DNA from: Flavobacteriaceae bacterium CRH
GTDB lineage: Bacteria; Bacteroidota; Bacteroidia; Flavobacteriales; Flavobacteriaceae
Direction: 5' to 3'
NCBI GenBank assembly: GCA_001507425.1
Contig: LMAJ01000007.1
Span: 186,001 to 250,000, forward strand
DNA length: 64,000 bases
A program made the position numbers and the translations under genes. This document shows, one piece after another, positions 35,582 to 44,842 of this stretch (within the stretch, counting starts at the first letter, position 1; each line of letters opens with the position of its first letter). The notes beneath the pieces are model-generated. The model worked only from the letters and a program-made list of their open reading frames with translations. It was not told where the DNA came from and searched no databases.

Positions 35582-37285
35582 CTATCCCACCAATTCAACC
35601 ATCTTAAAATCGCCTTCAACGGCAACTTTAGTCAAACCATGTTTAGATAAGTTTTTCATAGACGCATCCCATTTTTTACCGCTTAAATTTGCTGTAATTT
35701 TTAATTGCTGAAGATCCATTTTATTTTCATTTCCTTTCAATAAATCTACTATGAATTTCTCTTCATCAGATAATTCGATCTGAGCTTGTTTTTTCTCCGG
35801 ACGCATTTGCGGGAACAATAAAACTTCCTGAATCGAAGCATTGTTCGTTAAATACATAATCAAACGATCCATACCAATTCCCATTCCGGAAGTTGGAGGC
35901 ATTCCGTATTCAAGTGCTCTTAAGAAATCTTCATCAATAATTCCGTTTGCTTCATCATCACCTTTTTCAGACAAACGCATTTGATCTTCAAAACGCTCAC
36001 GCTGGTCAATTGGGTCATTCAATTCAGAATAAGCATTTGCAATTTCTTTACCACAAACCATCAATTCAAAACGCTCCGTAAGCTCAGGATTGTCACGGTG
36101 TTCTTTGCAAAGAGGCGACATTTCTTTTGGATAATCAGTAATAAAAGTTGGCTGAATATAATTTCCTTCGCATTTAGCACCAAAAATTTCATCAATCAAT
36201 TTTCCTTTACCCATTGTTTTATCCACATCAATTCCCATTCCTCTGGCAGCTTCAAACAATTCTTCTTCATTTTTTCCTGAAATATCAAATCCGGTAAAAT
36301 GTTTGATAGAATCTGTCATTGTTACACGAGCGTAAGGCGCTTTAAAGTTAATTTGATGTTCACCAAAAGTAACTTCACTGGTTCCGTTTACGGCAATGGC
36401 ACAATGCTCAAGTAAACCTTCGGCAAATTCCATCATCCAGTTGTAGTCTTTGTAGGCTACATATATTTCCATAGCGGTAAATTCAGGATTATGTGTTCTG
36501 TCCATACCTTCATTTCTAAAGTTTTTAGAGAACTCATAAACACCTTCAAATCCACCAACAATTAATCTTTTTAAATACAATTCGTTCGCAATACGCATGT
36601 ATAGCGGAATATCAAGCGAATTATGATGCGTAATAAACGGACGTGCTGCAGCACCACCCGCAATAGGCTGTAAAACCGGAGTTTCAACTTCAAGATAACC
36701 AGCATCATTAAAATAACCACGCATAGCGGTAAATAACTTTGTACGCTTGATGAAGTTTTCTTTAACTTGTGGATTAACCGTTAAATCTACATAACGCATT
36801 CTGTAACGTAACTCAGGATCATTAAATGCATCGTGTACATTTCCTTCTTCGTCTACTTTTGGTAAAGGCAACGGGCGAAGTGTTTTACTTAAAAAAGTAA
36901 ATCCGTCAACACGAATACATTGTGCACCAACTTTCGTTGTAAACAATTCTCCTTCGATACCAATAAAATCTCCTAAATCAGTTAATTTTTTAAAAACCGT
37001 ATTGTATAAAGTTTTATCATCACCTTCACACAAAACATCACGATTCACGTACAATTGCAAACGTCCTTCACTATCCTGCAATTCAGCAAAACAAGCTTTT
37101 CCCTGATCTCTAACACTCATCAAACGCCCGGCAACAATTACCTTCTTACCTTCTTCAAAAGATTCCTTTATCTGCTTTGAAGTATGATTTACAGGAAAAA
37201 GATTAGCTGGATAAGGATTGATTCCTAAGGTGCGTAAGTTTTGAAGTTTTTCTCTTCGGATGATTTCTTGTTCTGATAATGCCAT
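35582..37285 (-). CDS. lysS: Lysyl-tRNA synthetase (class II)
   Basis: A 567-residue class II aminoacyl-tRNA synthetase. An OB-fold anticodon-binding domain opens the protein (VIVAGRLMSVRDQGKACF). Motif 2 is FRNEGMDRTHNPEFTAME, and motif 3 is GMGIGMDRLIM. Typical bacterial enzymes end soon after motif 3 at about 500 residues. This one continues for about 65 residues past FPQMRPE (EEKFIVDLLKGNENKMDLQQ...), a helical domain seen in some Bacteroidota. A perfect -7 element TATCTTTG lies on the minus strand at 37308-37315, 23 nt before the start. Confidence 0.96.
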   Translation of the reverse strand: MALSEQEIIRREKLQNLRTLGINPYPANLFPVNHTSKQIKESFEEGKKVIVAGRLMSVRDQGKACFAELQDSEGRLQLYVNRDVLCEGDDKTLYNTVFKKLTDLGDFIGIEGELFTTKVGAQCIRVDGFTFLSKTLRPLPLPKVDEEGNVHDAFNDPELRYRMRYVDLTVNPQVKENFIKRTKLFTAMRGYFNDAGYLEVETPVLQPIAGGAAARPFITHHNSLDIPLYMRIANELYLKRLIVGGFEGVYEFSKNFRNEGMDRTHNPEFTAMEIYVAYKDYNWMMEFAEGLLEHCAIAVNGTSEVTFGEHQINFKAPYARVTMTDSIKHFTGFDISGKNEEELFEAARGMGIDVDKTMGKGKLIDEIFGAKCEGNYIQPTFITDYPKEMSPLCKEHRDNPELTERFELMVCGKEIANAYSELNDPIDQRERFEDQMRLSEKGDDEANGIIDEDFLRALEYGMPPTSGMGIGMDRLIMYLTNNASIQEVLLFPQMRPEKKQAQIELSDEEKFIVDLLKGNENKMDLQQLKITANLSGKKWDASMKNLSKHGLTKVAVEGDFKMVELVG

Positions 37286-37307
37286 TTTGTGCTCTTTTTT
37301 AAGTGTG

Positions 37308-37315
37308 CAAAGATA
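37308..37315 (-). promoter_or_regulatory. -7 element of lysS
   Basis: TATCTTTG on the minus strand matches TAnnTTTG exactly, 23 nt before the start codon. No TTG is found at the usual -33 distance. Confidence 0.5.
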
Positions 37316-37392
37316 AAGAAAAGAATGCAGATTTTAGAACGCAGCTTTTAGATTTTTTGTAGCAGTAATTTTCATGTTTTCAATCGCGTTTT

Positions 37393-37457
37393 GTCCCGCT
37401 ATCCGCTTTATCTTTTTTGCAGAAAAAGCAAAAAAGGATACCGCTTCTATCGGGGCT
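37393..37457. repeat. Hairpin-forming intergenic repeat (CTTTTTTGC core)
   Basis: CTTTTTTGC / GCAAAAAAG with a 7-nt AGAAAAA loop forms a perfect 9-bp inner stem. Outer imperfect pairing joins CCCGCTATCCGC with ACCGCTTCTATCGGGG. I recognise this type of sequence as recurring between genes in flavobacteria. It lies between lysS and the next plus-strand gene and has no coding capacity. Confidence 0.7.
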
Positions 37458-37517
37458 AGATTAGAAATTTTAGTTTTCAAAAGACCTTTTAGGTTGGAGT
37501 GGTTTGTTTTTTCGGAG

Positions 37518-37556
37518 TTTTTGTGTCATTTCGACCGAAGGGAGAAATCACACAAA
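37518..37556. repeat. GTGTCATTTCGACC-type inverted repeat
   Basis: TTTGTGTCATTTC and GAAATCACACAAA form imperfect arms (one mismatch) around GACCGAAGGGA. It is the second, distinct GC-richer repeat in this gap and lies inside the upstream in-frame extension of the next gene, which is why that extension is not accepted as coding. Confidence 0.65.
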
Positions 37557-37642
37557 CGCCGATAAAATGTTATTTGATTAAAATAAAAACCGAAATAAAT
37601 CTAATTATCTTAGCAGTTCGAAACCTCAGAACCTCCCAAAAA

Positions 37643-38368
37643 ATGAAATATTTAAAAGTCTTTGCACTCTTAATTTTAGCATCAAGCTGCCAAGTTACCG
37701 AAACCATAAAAATAAACGCAGATGGAAGTGGAAGTATTGAAGTCGTTCGGCTTCGTGACGAAAACAGCTATATGCAATTGGCGGGCGAGCGCTATTCTCA
37801 CGAAGAAGTTTTTAAGGATACAACCTATGTTTTTAAAGAATATATAGAAAAGTATAAAGAGAATTTTTTAAAATATACTGCCGAAGAGCAAAAGTTAATG
37901 AAAAAAAATTCGAGCGTAAAAGTGTATAAGAAAGAAAGCTCTTTTGAAAAAGAATTTAAAAGTGTATTTTCATTAGATTTTAATAAAGTCTCAGAAATTC
38001 CGGATTTATACAAAACTGAAGATTATGCAAATGATATAAAATATAATTACGCATTAACTGCCGAAAATCATTATTATAAAATAGATTATGATTTTGATGG
38101 AAAAGTTTTTAAGCGTTTAGTTACCATTACAAATCCAGCCGAACTTCAAAAAACAAAAGATGAATTTAAGAAAGCGTATTCTAAATATGCTTCTTTAAAA
38201 CTAACACAAACTTACACGTTGCTATACCATTTTCCAAGAAAAATAAAATCGGTTTCAAATGAAAAGGCAGCTATAAGTTCAGATAAAAAAACAATAACAG
38301 TTGAAATTCAACTTTCTGAATGTTTACAAAATCCCGAAATGACAAGTCTTGAAGTTGTTTTAGAATAG
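37643..38368 (+). CDS. Lipoprotein of unknown function, paralogue A
   Basis: A 241-residue lipoprotein. The ATG at 37643 opens the signal peptide MKYLKVFALLILASSCQV with lipobox ASSC and Cys16; the upstream open frame crosses repeats and is rejected. The mature N-terminus (TETIKINADGSGSIEVVRL) is a beta hairpin with an Asn/Asp-Gly-Ser-Gly turn shared by the next gene (TENIYVNDNGTGKFSLDM). The C-terminal part YHFPRKIKSVSN...ISSDKKTIT is also shared. I do not recognise a domain. It is followed by paralogue B after 134 nt. Confidence 0.8.
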   Translation: MKYLKVFALLILASSCQVTETIKINADGSGSIEVVRLRDENSYMQLAGERYSHEEVFKDTTYVFKEYIEKYKENFLKYTAEEQKLMKKNSSVKVYKKESSFEKEFKSVFSLDFNKVSEIPDLYKTEDYANDIKYNYALTAENHYYKIDYDFDGKVFKRLVTITNPAELQKTKDEFKKAYSKYASLKLTQTYTLLYHFPRKIKSVSNEKAAISSDKKTITVEIQLSECLQNPEMTSLEVVLE

Positions 38369-38477
38369 AATTTATTTGTTATATAATAATGACAAAAATT
38401 AAACAATCATAAATAAAACCAATTCCAGGATTAAACAAATCAACAACTAAACGGTTCAACAATATAAATAGAGTTCG

Positions 38478-38485
38478 TATATTTG
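38478..38485 (+). promoter_or_regulatory. -7 element before paralogue B
   Basis: TATATTTG matches TAnnTTTG exactly, 17 nt before the ATG at 38503. The expected -33 position reads TTC rather than TTG. Confidence 0.45.
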
Positions 38486-38502
38486 ATCAAAAATTATCTA
38501 CA

Positions 38503-39255
38503 ATGAAATTATACAAATTACTTAGTTTTTCTTTTTTATTAGCAACGCTTACAAGTTGCACTTTTACTGAAAATATTTATGTAAACGATAACGGAACCGG
38601 AAAATTTTCTCTAGATATGGATGGTTCAGCATTGATGGAAATGGCTGGAGATCAAATCGGAACTCAAATGGGAGCTGAAGCTAAAAAAGATATCGATTCT
38701 ACTTTTACCTTCAAACAATTATTTGAAGAAAAAAAAGACAGCATTGCTAAACTTTCTCCTGAAGCTCAAAAAGAACTTAAAAAACTCGAAAATTTTGTTG
38801 TAAACACTAAAATGAGCACGGAAAAAAAACAGTTTTTAATGAATTTGTCGACAGATTTTAAAAAGGTAAATGAACTGCAAGACGTTTTACAGGCTGCGAG
38901 TACAATTCAAAAATTAGAAGGTACAGCAAGTCAGGCAAATCCTTTAGGTAATAGTTTCGACAATAATAGTAAACTAAGTTACAGTTATGACGGAAAAAAA
39001 TTCAACAGAAAAGCAGTAATTGAAAAACCAAAAGGTGACGAAAAAGCGGCAGCTTCGGGTGCTGATATGTCTAAAATGGTTTTTGCTTCGTCGAGTTACA
39101 TTGTGAAGTATCATTTTCCAAAAAAAATAAAAAAAGTTTCAAATCCGAATGCTTTGTTTAGCGACGATAGAAAATCAATTACAATTCAATACCCTTTCAC
39201 GGATTATATGGAGAATCCTGACAAACTCAATTTTGATATTGAGTTTGAAAAATAA
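38503..39255 (+). CDS. Lipoprotein of unknown function, paralogue B
   Basis: A 250-residue lipoprotein with signal peptide MKLYKLLSFSFLLATLTSC (Cys19). The first mature strands (CTFTENIYVNDNGTGKFSL) and the C-terminal strands (YIVKYHFPKKIKKVSNPNALFSDDRKSITI...NPDKLNF) match paralogue A. The middle is helical and Lys/Glu-rich (LSPEAQKELKKLENF). Likely periplasmic or outer-membrane anchored. Function unknown. It is 5 nt upstream of lipB and probably co-transcribed, although a functional link to lipoyl transfer is not evident. Confidence 0.8.
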   Translation: MKLYKLLSFSFLLATLTSCTFTENIYVNDNGTGKFSLDMDGSALMEMAGDQIGTQMGAEAKKDIDSTFTFKQLFEEKKDSIAKLSPEAQKELKKLENFVVNTKMSTEKKQFLMNLSTDFKKVNELQDVLQAASTIQKLEGTASQANPLGNSFDNNSKLSYSYDGKKFNRKAVIEKPKGDEKAAASGADMSKMVFASSSYIVKYHFPKKIKKVSNPNALFSDDRKSITIQYPFTDYMENPDKLNFDIEFEK

Positions 39256-39260
39256 TTAAA

Positions 39261-39959
39261 ATGAATAAAAAAATTCAACTTCAAGATTTAGGAAGTAAAG
39301 ATTATAAATCGACCTGGGAATATCAGGAAGAACTTTTTAAGGACATAGTCGACTTAAAAATCAAAAACAGAAGAGAAGAACTCGATTTACCAACGCCCAA
39401 CTATTTGCTTTTTGTAGAGCATCCGCATGTATATACTTTGGGTAAAAGTGGCGATTTAGAGAACTTACTGTTAAACGAAAAACAACTCGAAGCCAAAGGA
39501 GCAACTTTTTATAAAATAAATCGTGGCGGTGATATTACCTATCACGGGCCGGGACAAATTGTAGGTTATCCTATTCTGGATTTAGAAAATTTCTTTACTG
39601 ATATTCATAAATACTTACGTTTTCTGGAAGAATCAATCATTCTTACATTGAATGAATATGGTTTAGAATGCGGAAGAAGCGAAGGCGAAACAGGAGTTTG
39701 GCTTGGCGTTGGAACTCCGTTTGCACGAAAAATATGTGCACTTGGTGTACGCGCTTCACGTTGGGTAACCATGCATGGATTTGCCTTAAATGTAAATGTC
39801 GATTTAGGCTATTTTGATAATATTATTCCGTGTGGAATTCGCGGTAAAAGCGTTACTTCTTTACATGTTGAACTGGGCGTAGAAAAAGTTGATGAAGCTG
39901 AAGTTAAAGCTAAAATCATAAAACATTTGACTAATTTATTTGAAGCTGAATTTGTTTAA
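39261..39959 (+). CDS. lipB: Octanoyltransferase (lipoate-protein ligase B)
   Basis: A 232-residue enzyme that moves octanoyl groups from acyl carrier protein to lipoyl domains. The family signature RGGDITYHGPGQ spans residues 88-99. Lys157 in RKICALGV and the catalytic Cys191 in IIPCGIRGKSVTSL form the expected Cys/Lys dyad. Length equals the family norm. Starts 5 nt after the preceding lipoprotein. A hairpin terminator follows at 39997. Confidence 0.96.
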   Translation: MNKKIQLQDLGSKDYKSTWEYQEELFKDIVDLKIKNRREELDLPTPNYLLFVEHPHVYTLGKSGDLENLLLNEKQLEAKGATFYKINRGGDITYHGPGQIVGYPILDLENFFTDIHKYLRFLEESIILTLNEYGLECGRSEGETGVWLGVGTPFARKICALGVRASRWVTMHGFALNVNVDLGYFDNIIPCGIRGKSVTSLHVELGVEKVDEAEVKAKIIKHLTNLFEAEFV

Positions 39960-39996
39960 TTAAGCTAAAATATAATTGTCTCACGAACTTATAGCG

Positions 39997-40026
39997 AAAG
40001 CCAACTAATTAGTTGGCTTTTCGTTT
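39997..40026 (+). terminator. Terminator after lipB
   Basis: AAAGCCAACT / AGTTGGCTTT, 10-bp perfect stem with AATT loop, followed by TTCGTTTTC. Confidence 0.75.
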
Positions 40027-40034
40027 TCTTACAA

Positions 40035-40063
40035 TTGCGAGTAAACCTTGCATTCTACATTTG
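40035..40063 (+). promoter_or_regulatory. Promoter of the flavodoxin-like oxidoreductase
   Basis: TTG (40035-40037), 18-nt spacer, TACATTTG (40056-40063): a full match to the Bacteroidota promoter consensus, 27 nt upstream of the ATG. Confidence 0.7.
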
Positions 40064-40090
40064 TCATGTTCAATCTTAAAAATAGAAAAC

Positions 40091-40687
40091 ATGAAAAATT
40101 TAATTATTTATGCGCATCCAAATTCAGCAAGTCTAAATCATTTTTTTAAACAAACGGTTGTTGAAAGTTTACAAAAATCAGGTCAGGAAATTGTGGTTAG
40201 GGATTTAAATGAAATCAGTTTTAATCCGGTTCTTTCTCTGGAGGATATACAAGGGCAAAGAATTGGACAAGTTGCAGAAGATGTTAAAACAGAACAGGAT
40301 TTTATTTCCTGGTCAGATCAGATTATTTTTATTTACCCAATTTGGTGGACAGGAATGCCTGCAATTATGAAAGGTTATATTGATCGTGTATTTAGTTACG
40401 GATTTGCATACCGATACGATCAGGGAGTTCAGAAAGGATTACTGACAGGAAAACAAACCATCATTATCAATTCTCATGGAAAATCAAATGCAGAATATGA
40501 AGCAATGGGAATGGATAAAGCTTTAAAATTAACTTCTGATACAGGAATTTTTACTTATTCAGGATTAGAAATTAAGAACCACTTTTACTTTGATAAAGCG
40601 GACAGTGCTTCTCTCGAAAATATTGCAGAATGGCAAGACCAACTTATTTCTGTTTTAGGAGAAAATCAATTAATAGAAAAAAATTAA
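40091..40687 (+). CDS. NAD(P)H-dependent oxidoreductase, flavodoxin-like fold
   Basis: A 198-residue protein of the NQO1/KefF-like group. The start is the ATG at 40091 ([19 protein letters not shown]). [12 protein letters not shown] is the FMN/FAD phosphate loop, and [27 protein letters not shown] is the typical flavin- and dimer-contact block. The enzyme probably reduces quinones or similar compounds by a two-electron step using NAD(P)H; the substrate is unknown. No KefC-type channel gene lies nearby. Its stop codon overlaps that of rnhB on the other strand. Confidence 0.88.
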   Translation: MKNLIIYAHPNSASLNHFFKQTVVESLQKSGQEIVVRDLNEISFNPVLSLEDIQGQRIGQVAEDVKTEQDFISWSDQIIFIYPIWWTGMPAIMKGYIDRVFSYGFAYRYDQGVQKGLLTGKQTIIINSHGKSNAEYEAMGMDKALKLTSDTGIFTYSGLEIKNHFYFDKADSASLENIAEWQDQLISVLGENQLIEKN

Positions 40688-41343
40688 AATTCTAATTCGA
40701 GTTGATCAGGCAAAAGTCTGAAACTCATTCGGTGGTATTTTGTCGTGCCGTATTTTCTGATGGCTTCCCGGTGTTCTTTGGTTGGATATCCTTTATTTTG
40801 TTTCCAATTGTACATCGGGAATTCTTCATGAATCTGATCCATATATTCATCTCGATATGTTTTGGCTAAAACAGAAGCTGCGGCAATATTAAGAAATTTG
40901 GCATCTCCTTTTATAATGCTTTGATTTGGAATTGATTTTAATAATTCGATTTCCTCAGTAGAAAATTGTCTTCCAAAAGTATTCTTCAAACCCAATTTTG
41001 CATTTAGGGCCCGATTTCCATCCACAATAATAAATTCAGGTTTCTGATGTAGTTTTAATATGCATTCCTGCATTCCTTTCATTGAAGCATTTAAAATGTT
41101 TATTTCGTCAATTTCATCGGGAAATAAATGTGTTACTGCAAAGCAAACGGCATGTTGCTCAATAATTGGTTTTAATAATGCTCTGGTTTTTTCAGACAGT
41201 TGTTTACTGTCATTTAAAATTTCGTGCTCAAAATCAGCGGGCAAAATTATGGCGGCAGCGGTTACGGGGCCCGCTAAGCAACCACGACCGGCTTCGTCAG
41301 TTCCTGTTTCAAAAATAAAACCGGAGAAATTCTTTTCAAGCAT
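40684..41343 (-). CDS. rnhB: Ribonuclease HII
   Basis: A 219-residue enzyme that removes RNA from RNA-DNA hybrids and incorporated ribonucleotides. [14 protein letters not shown] carries Asp16 and Glu17, IIVDGNRAL contains the next acidic residue, and the conserved block [12 protein letters not shown] follows. The C-terminal [21 protein letters not shown] is characteristic. Length normal. The gene is convergent with the oxidoreductase, with overlapping stop codons at 40684-40687 and no terminator between them. Confidence 0.96.
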   Translation of the reverse strand: MLEKNFSGFIFETGTDEAGRGCLAGPVTAAAIILPADFEHEILNDSKQLSEKTRALLKPIIEQHAVCFAVTHLFPDEIDEINILNASMKGMQECILKLHQKPEFIIVDGNRALNAKLGLKNTFGRQFSTEEIELLKSIPNQSIIKGDAKFLNIAAASVLAKTYRDEYMDQIHEEFPMYNWKQNKGYPTKEHREAIRKYGTTKYHRMSFRLLPDQLELEF

Positions 41344-41687
41344 TTATTTCAATTTTAAAAGGCAAATATTGTAAATTTTTCTAAAATAATTCCTTTTTTG
41401 TGTGATTTAAAGCTTGAATTTATATATTAAACAGCATTGATCTTTGTTTTTAGGAGATAAATAAGTGTGTCTGGTTCTGAGTTAAATAAGTGTTAATATA
41501 ACATTTGATTATTGTTTAAATTTTTAACAATAAAATAAGTAAAAAGCTATTAAAATTTATTAAGTTAACTGTTTAAGTCTTTTGTTTGCAGAATATTCAG
41601 TGATTTTAATTAAAATTATGTTAATTTATTTTGGCATTTTAATAAATAATTAAGATGTTTGCCACATACTAATCAAAATATATTCAA
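41344..41687. other. AT-rich region upstream of susC
   Basis: No gene. TTG at 41631-41633 and GATGTTTG at 41654-41661 (20-nt spacer, one mismatch in the -7 element) form a possible promoter 26 nt before the SusC start. No hairpin or operator was recognised. Confidence 0.4.
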
Positions 41688-44600
41688 ATGAAATTAAAAT
41701 TACAATGGATCTTTACGCTATTAGTAGCGTTATCTATTCAGTTCTCTCACGCTCAAGAGAGGACTGTTACAGGTATTGTTTCTGGAGATACGGGAGTTAT
41801 TCCAGGGGTAAATGTTGTTGTTAAAGGCAGTAAAGTTAGTGCGCAAACAGACTTTGATGGAAGTTACTCTATTAAAGCTAAAACGGGTGACGTTCTTGTT
41901 TTTTCTTATGTTGGTATGGACAATTTAACGGCTGTTGTAGGACCTGCTGCAACTGTCAATGTAAAATTGAAAGATTCAGGAAAGGTTCTGGAAGAAGTTG
42001 TTGTAGTTGCTTACGGTAACGCAAAAAAGAGTTCTTACACAGGTTCTGCTGTCTCAATTAAGGGAGAAGCTTTTGCAAATAGAGCTGTAAGTAACGTTCT
42101 TTCTACAATTGAAGGTGCTTCTGCAGGTGTTCAAATACAAAGTGCAGCGGGACAACCAGGTTCAGCTCCGGCTATTAGAATTCGTGGGTTTAGTTCTATT
42201 AATGGTTCCAATACTCCTTTATACATTGTAGACGGAGTTCCTTTTGCTGGAGATATAAGTAACTTAAGTTCTAATGATATTGAAAGTTTAACGGTGTTAA
42301 AAGATGCGTCATCGACTTCTCTTTATGGTTCTAAAGCTGCCAATGGTGTGATTATTATTACCACCAAAACAGGTAAGTCATCAAAAGATAAATTTTCACT
42401 AAATGTAAGTCAGGGTTTAACTTCAAGATTAATTAAAGAATACGATCGTGTAAATGTTTATGATTATTATCCTTTAGAGTGGGAAGCAATTAGAAATAGC
42501 CGTCCTATGGCAAACCAAACTCAAATCGATGCTGCAAATACGTATGCATCTGGTAGAGTTCCCGTAGAATTGGTAACCAATCCATTCAATGTTCCAAACG
42601 GTCAAATTGTGGGTACAGATGGAAAATTAAATCCAAATGCACAACTTTTATATCCGGATGATTTAGATTGGACTAAGGAATTGGAAAGATCTGGAGTTCG
42701 TCAGACTGCTGATTTTTCTTATCAGGGAAAATCAGAAAAATCGAATTATTTTGCCTCTTTAGGATATCTTAATGAAGAAGGATATGTTCAGAAATCTGAT
42801 TATGAAAGAATTTCAGCTCGTTTAAATCTTAATACATCATTAAATAAGTCTATTAAAACTGGACTTAACTTATCTGGAACTACTACAGATTCTAATTTGG
42901 CTGTTAACGGAGTAGATAATACTAGTTCTTTCAATAATCCATTTAGAACAATCAGATACATGGGACCTATTTATCCTATTTATAATCATACTGCAACTGG
43001 AGAATATGTATTAGATCCGGTTACTGGTGAGAAAGTTTACTCAACGGCAAGAGGAAGTGGAGCATCAAACGGTAGAAACATTGTTTATGAAACATTAAAT
43101 AATACAGATAATCAAAAAGGATTGGCTTTATCTGCCAGAACTTACATTGAAGTTAAATTTTTAAAAGATTTTAAATTTACAGCAAATGCATCTTTAGATA
43201 AATCATATTATAACAGAACTTATACTTATAATACCGAAATTGGTGATGGTGCTCCAACGGGATTAGCATCTAGAGAAAACAGAGTTTTAACAGGAGTTAC
43301 TTATAATCAATTATTAGATTATACTAAAGAAATTGGAAATCATAGTATTTCTGTTTTAGTAGGTCATGAAAGTTTTGATTATGAAAGAGAATGGCTTACT
43401 GGTACTAAAACGGGTCAGGTTTCTCCTGATAATCCAGAATTTATTAATTATTCTACAGCAACTGATTTAACTTCTTATACAAGAAATTATGCTACAGAAT
43501 CTTATTTTTCTAGAGTAGGGTATGATTATTTGGATAAATATATCTTATCAGGGTCTTTTAGAAGAGATGGTTCTTCAAAATTTGCAAAAGACAATCGTTG
43601 GGGTAACTTCTGGTCAGTTGGAGGTGCCTGGGTTATTTCAAAAGAAAATTTCTTATCAGATAGTTCTTGGATAAATGATTTAAAATTAAGAGCTTCTATT
43701 GGTCAGGTTGGTAATGATTCTCATATTAGTAATGATGACCTGAACTTTTATGTTAGTCAGTCAACATTTAGTTTAGGGTTCGATAATGGAAGTGAAGGTG
43801 GTGTAATTACCAATGCTAAAGGTGCTACTGAACTAAAATGGGAAAAAAATACTCAAAAAGATCTTGCTATCGAATTTGGATTGTTTAAAAACAGACTTAG
43901 AGGTAGTGTAGAATATTACAACAGAAATACTGATGATTTGATATTTTCAGTGCCAAATCCGTTATCTTCAGGACTTGATAATAGAGTTGAAAATATTGGT
44001 TCTATGTACAACAGAGGTTTTGAGTTTTCATTAGATGCTACCATTGTAAAAACAAATGATTTTTCATGGGGATTAAACGTTAATGCTTCAACAGTTCAAA
44101 ATGAAATTACAAAATTACCTCAAAAGGAAATTATCAGTGGAACTAAAAAATTAACTGTTGGAAGTTCAATGTATGACTATTGGTTAAGAGACTGGTATGG
44201 TGTTGATCCAAATGATGGTTATGCTTTGTATGTTTCTGATCCAGCTTTAATAGTTGCGGGCGATGCTACTCAAAGAGTGGTGAATGGAGTAAATGTAACA
44301 ACAGACCAAAATAAGGCACTATATCATTATGCAGATTCATCAATTCCTGATTTATATGGAAGTTTTGGAACTAATGTAGAATTTAAAGGTTTGAAATTAG
44401 AAGTTTTATTTGCTTATCAATTTGGTGGAATGATGTACGATACTAATTATCAGGCGCTAATGCATACAGGTAATAACTACGGATCTGCATTAAGTGTGGA
44501 TGCTCTTGACAGATGGCAAAAACCTGGTGATATTACAGATGTACCTAGAATGGATGTGAGCAGAAATACTCAATCTAACGCAGCTTCTGACAGATGGTTA

Positions 44601-44831
44601 ATAAGCTCTGATTATTTATCTTTGAGACAAGTTAATTTATCATATAAAATGCCTACAGAACTAATTTCAAAATTAGGTGTAGATGCTGCTACTTTATATG
44701 TAAATGGTGAAAATTTATTATTATTCACTAAACGTCAGGGATTAGATCCAAGTCAAACTTTTAATGGAACAACTCAAAACAGATATACTCCTTCTAGAGT
44801 TATTTCATTGGGTTTAAACTTAAACTTTTAA
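41688..44831 (+). CDS. SusC/RagA-type TonB-dependent outer-membrane transporter
   Basis: A 1047-residue protein. Signal peptide 1-22 (FSHAQE), then a carboxypeptidase-regulatory-like domain (about 24-95: VTGIVSGDTGVIPGVNVVVKG), a TonB-box-like EEVVVVAYG, a plug domain with SusC signatures (IRIRGFSSINGSNTPLYIVDG, LKDASSTSLYGSKAANGVI) and a large barrel ending in SLGLNLNF. It works with the following SusD to import large nutrients. No sugar hydrolase, sigma/anti-sigma pair or regulator lies next to it, so the nutrient (glycan, peptide or other) is not predictable. Confidence 0.96.
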   Translation: MKLKLQWIFTLLVALSIQFSHAQERTVTGIVSGDTGVIPGVNVVVKGSKVSAQTDFDGSYSIKAKTGDVLVFSYVGMDNLTAVVGPAATVNVKLKDSGKVLEEVVVVAYGNAKKSSYTGSAVSIKGEAFANRAVSNVLSTIEGASAGVQIQSAAGQPGSAPAIRIRGFSSINGSNTPLYIVDGVPFAGDISNLSSNDIESLTVLKDASSTSLYGSKAANGVIIITTKTGKSSKDKFSLNVSQGLTSRLIKEYDRVNVYDYYPLEWEAIRNSRPMANQTQIDAANTYASGRVPVELVTNPFNVPNGQIVGTDGKLNPNAQLLYPDDLDWTKELERSGVRQTADFSYQGKSEKSNYFASLGYLNEEGYVQKSDYERISARLNLNTSLNKSIKTGLNLSGTTTDSNLAVNGVDNTSSFNNPFRTIRYMGPIYPIYNHTATGEYVLDPVTGEKVYSTARGSGASNGRNIVYETLNNTDNQKGLALSARTYIEVKFLKDFKFTANASLDKSYYNRTYTYNTEIGDGAPTGLASRENRVLTGVTYNQLLDYTKEIGNHSISVLVGHESFDYEREWLTGTKTGQVSPDNPEFINYSTATDLTSYTRNYATESYFSRVGYDYLDKYILSGSFRRDGSSKFAKDNRWGNFWSVGGAWVISKENFLSDSSWINDLKLRASIGQVGNDSHISNDDLNFYVSQSTFSLGFDNGSEGGVITNAKGATELKWEKNTQKDLAIEFGLFKNRLRGSVEYYNRNTDDLIFSVPNPLSSGLDNRVENIGSMYNRGFEFSLDATIVKTNDFSWGLNVNASTVQNEITKLPQKEIISGTKKLTVGSSMYDYWLRDWYGVDPNDGYALYVSDPALIVAGDATQRVVNGVNVTTDQNKALYHYADSSIPDLYGSFGTNVEFKGLKLEVLFAYQFGGMMYDTNYQALMHTGNNYGSALSVDALDRWQKPGDITDVPRMDVSRNTQSNAASDRWLISSDYLSLRQVNLSYKMPTELISKLGVDAATLYVNGENLLLFTKRQGLDPSQTFNGTTQNRYTPSRVISLGLNLNF

Positions 44832-44842
44832 AAAATAATATT

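Noticed and set aside
37499-37642. N-terminal extension of lipoprotein paralogue A
   Set aside because: It is read through an intergenic repeat and precedes a canonical signal peptide.
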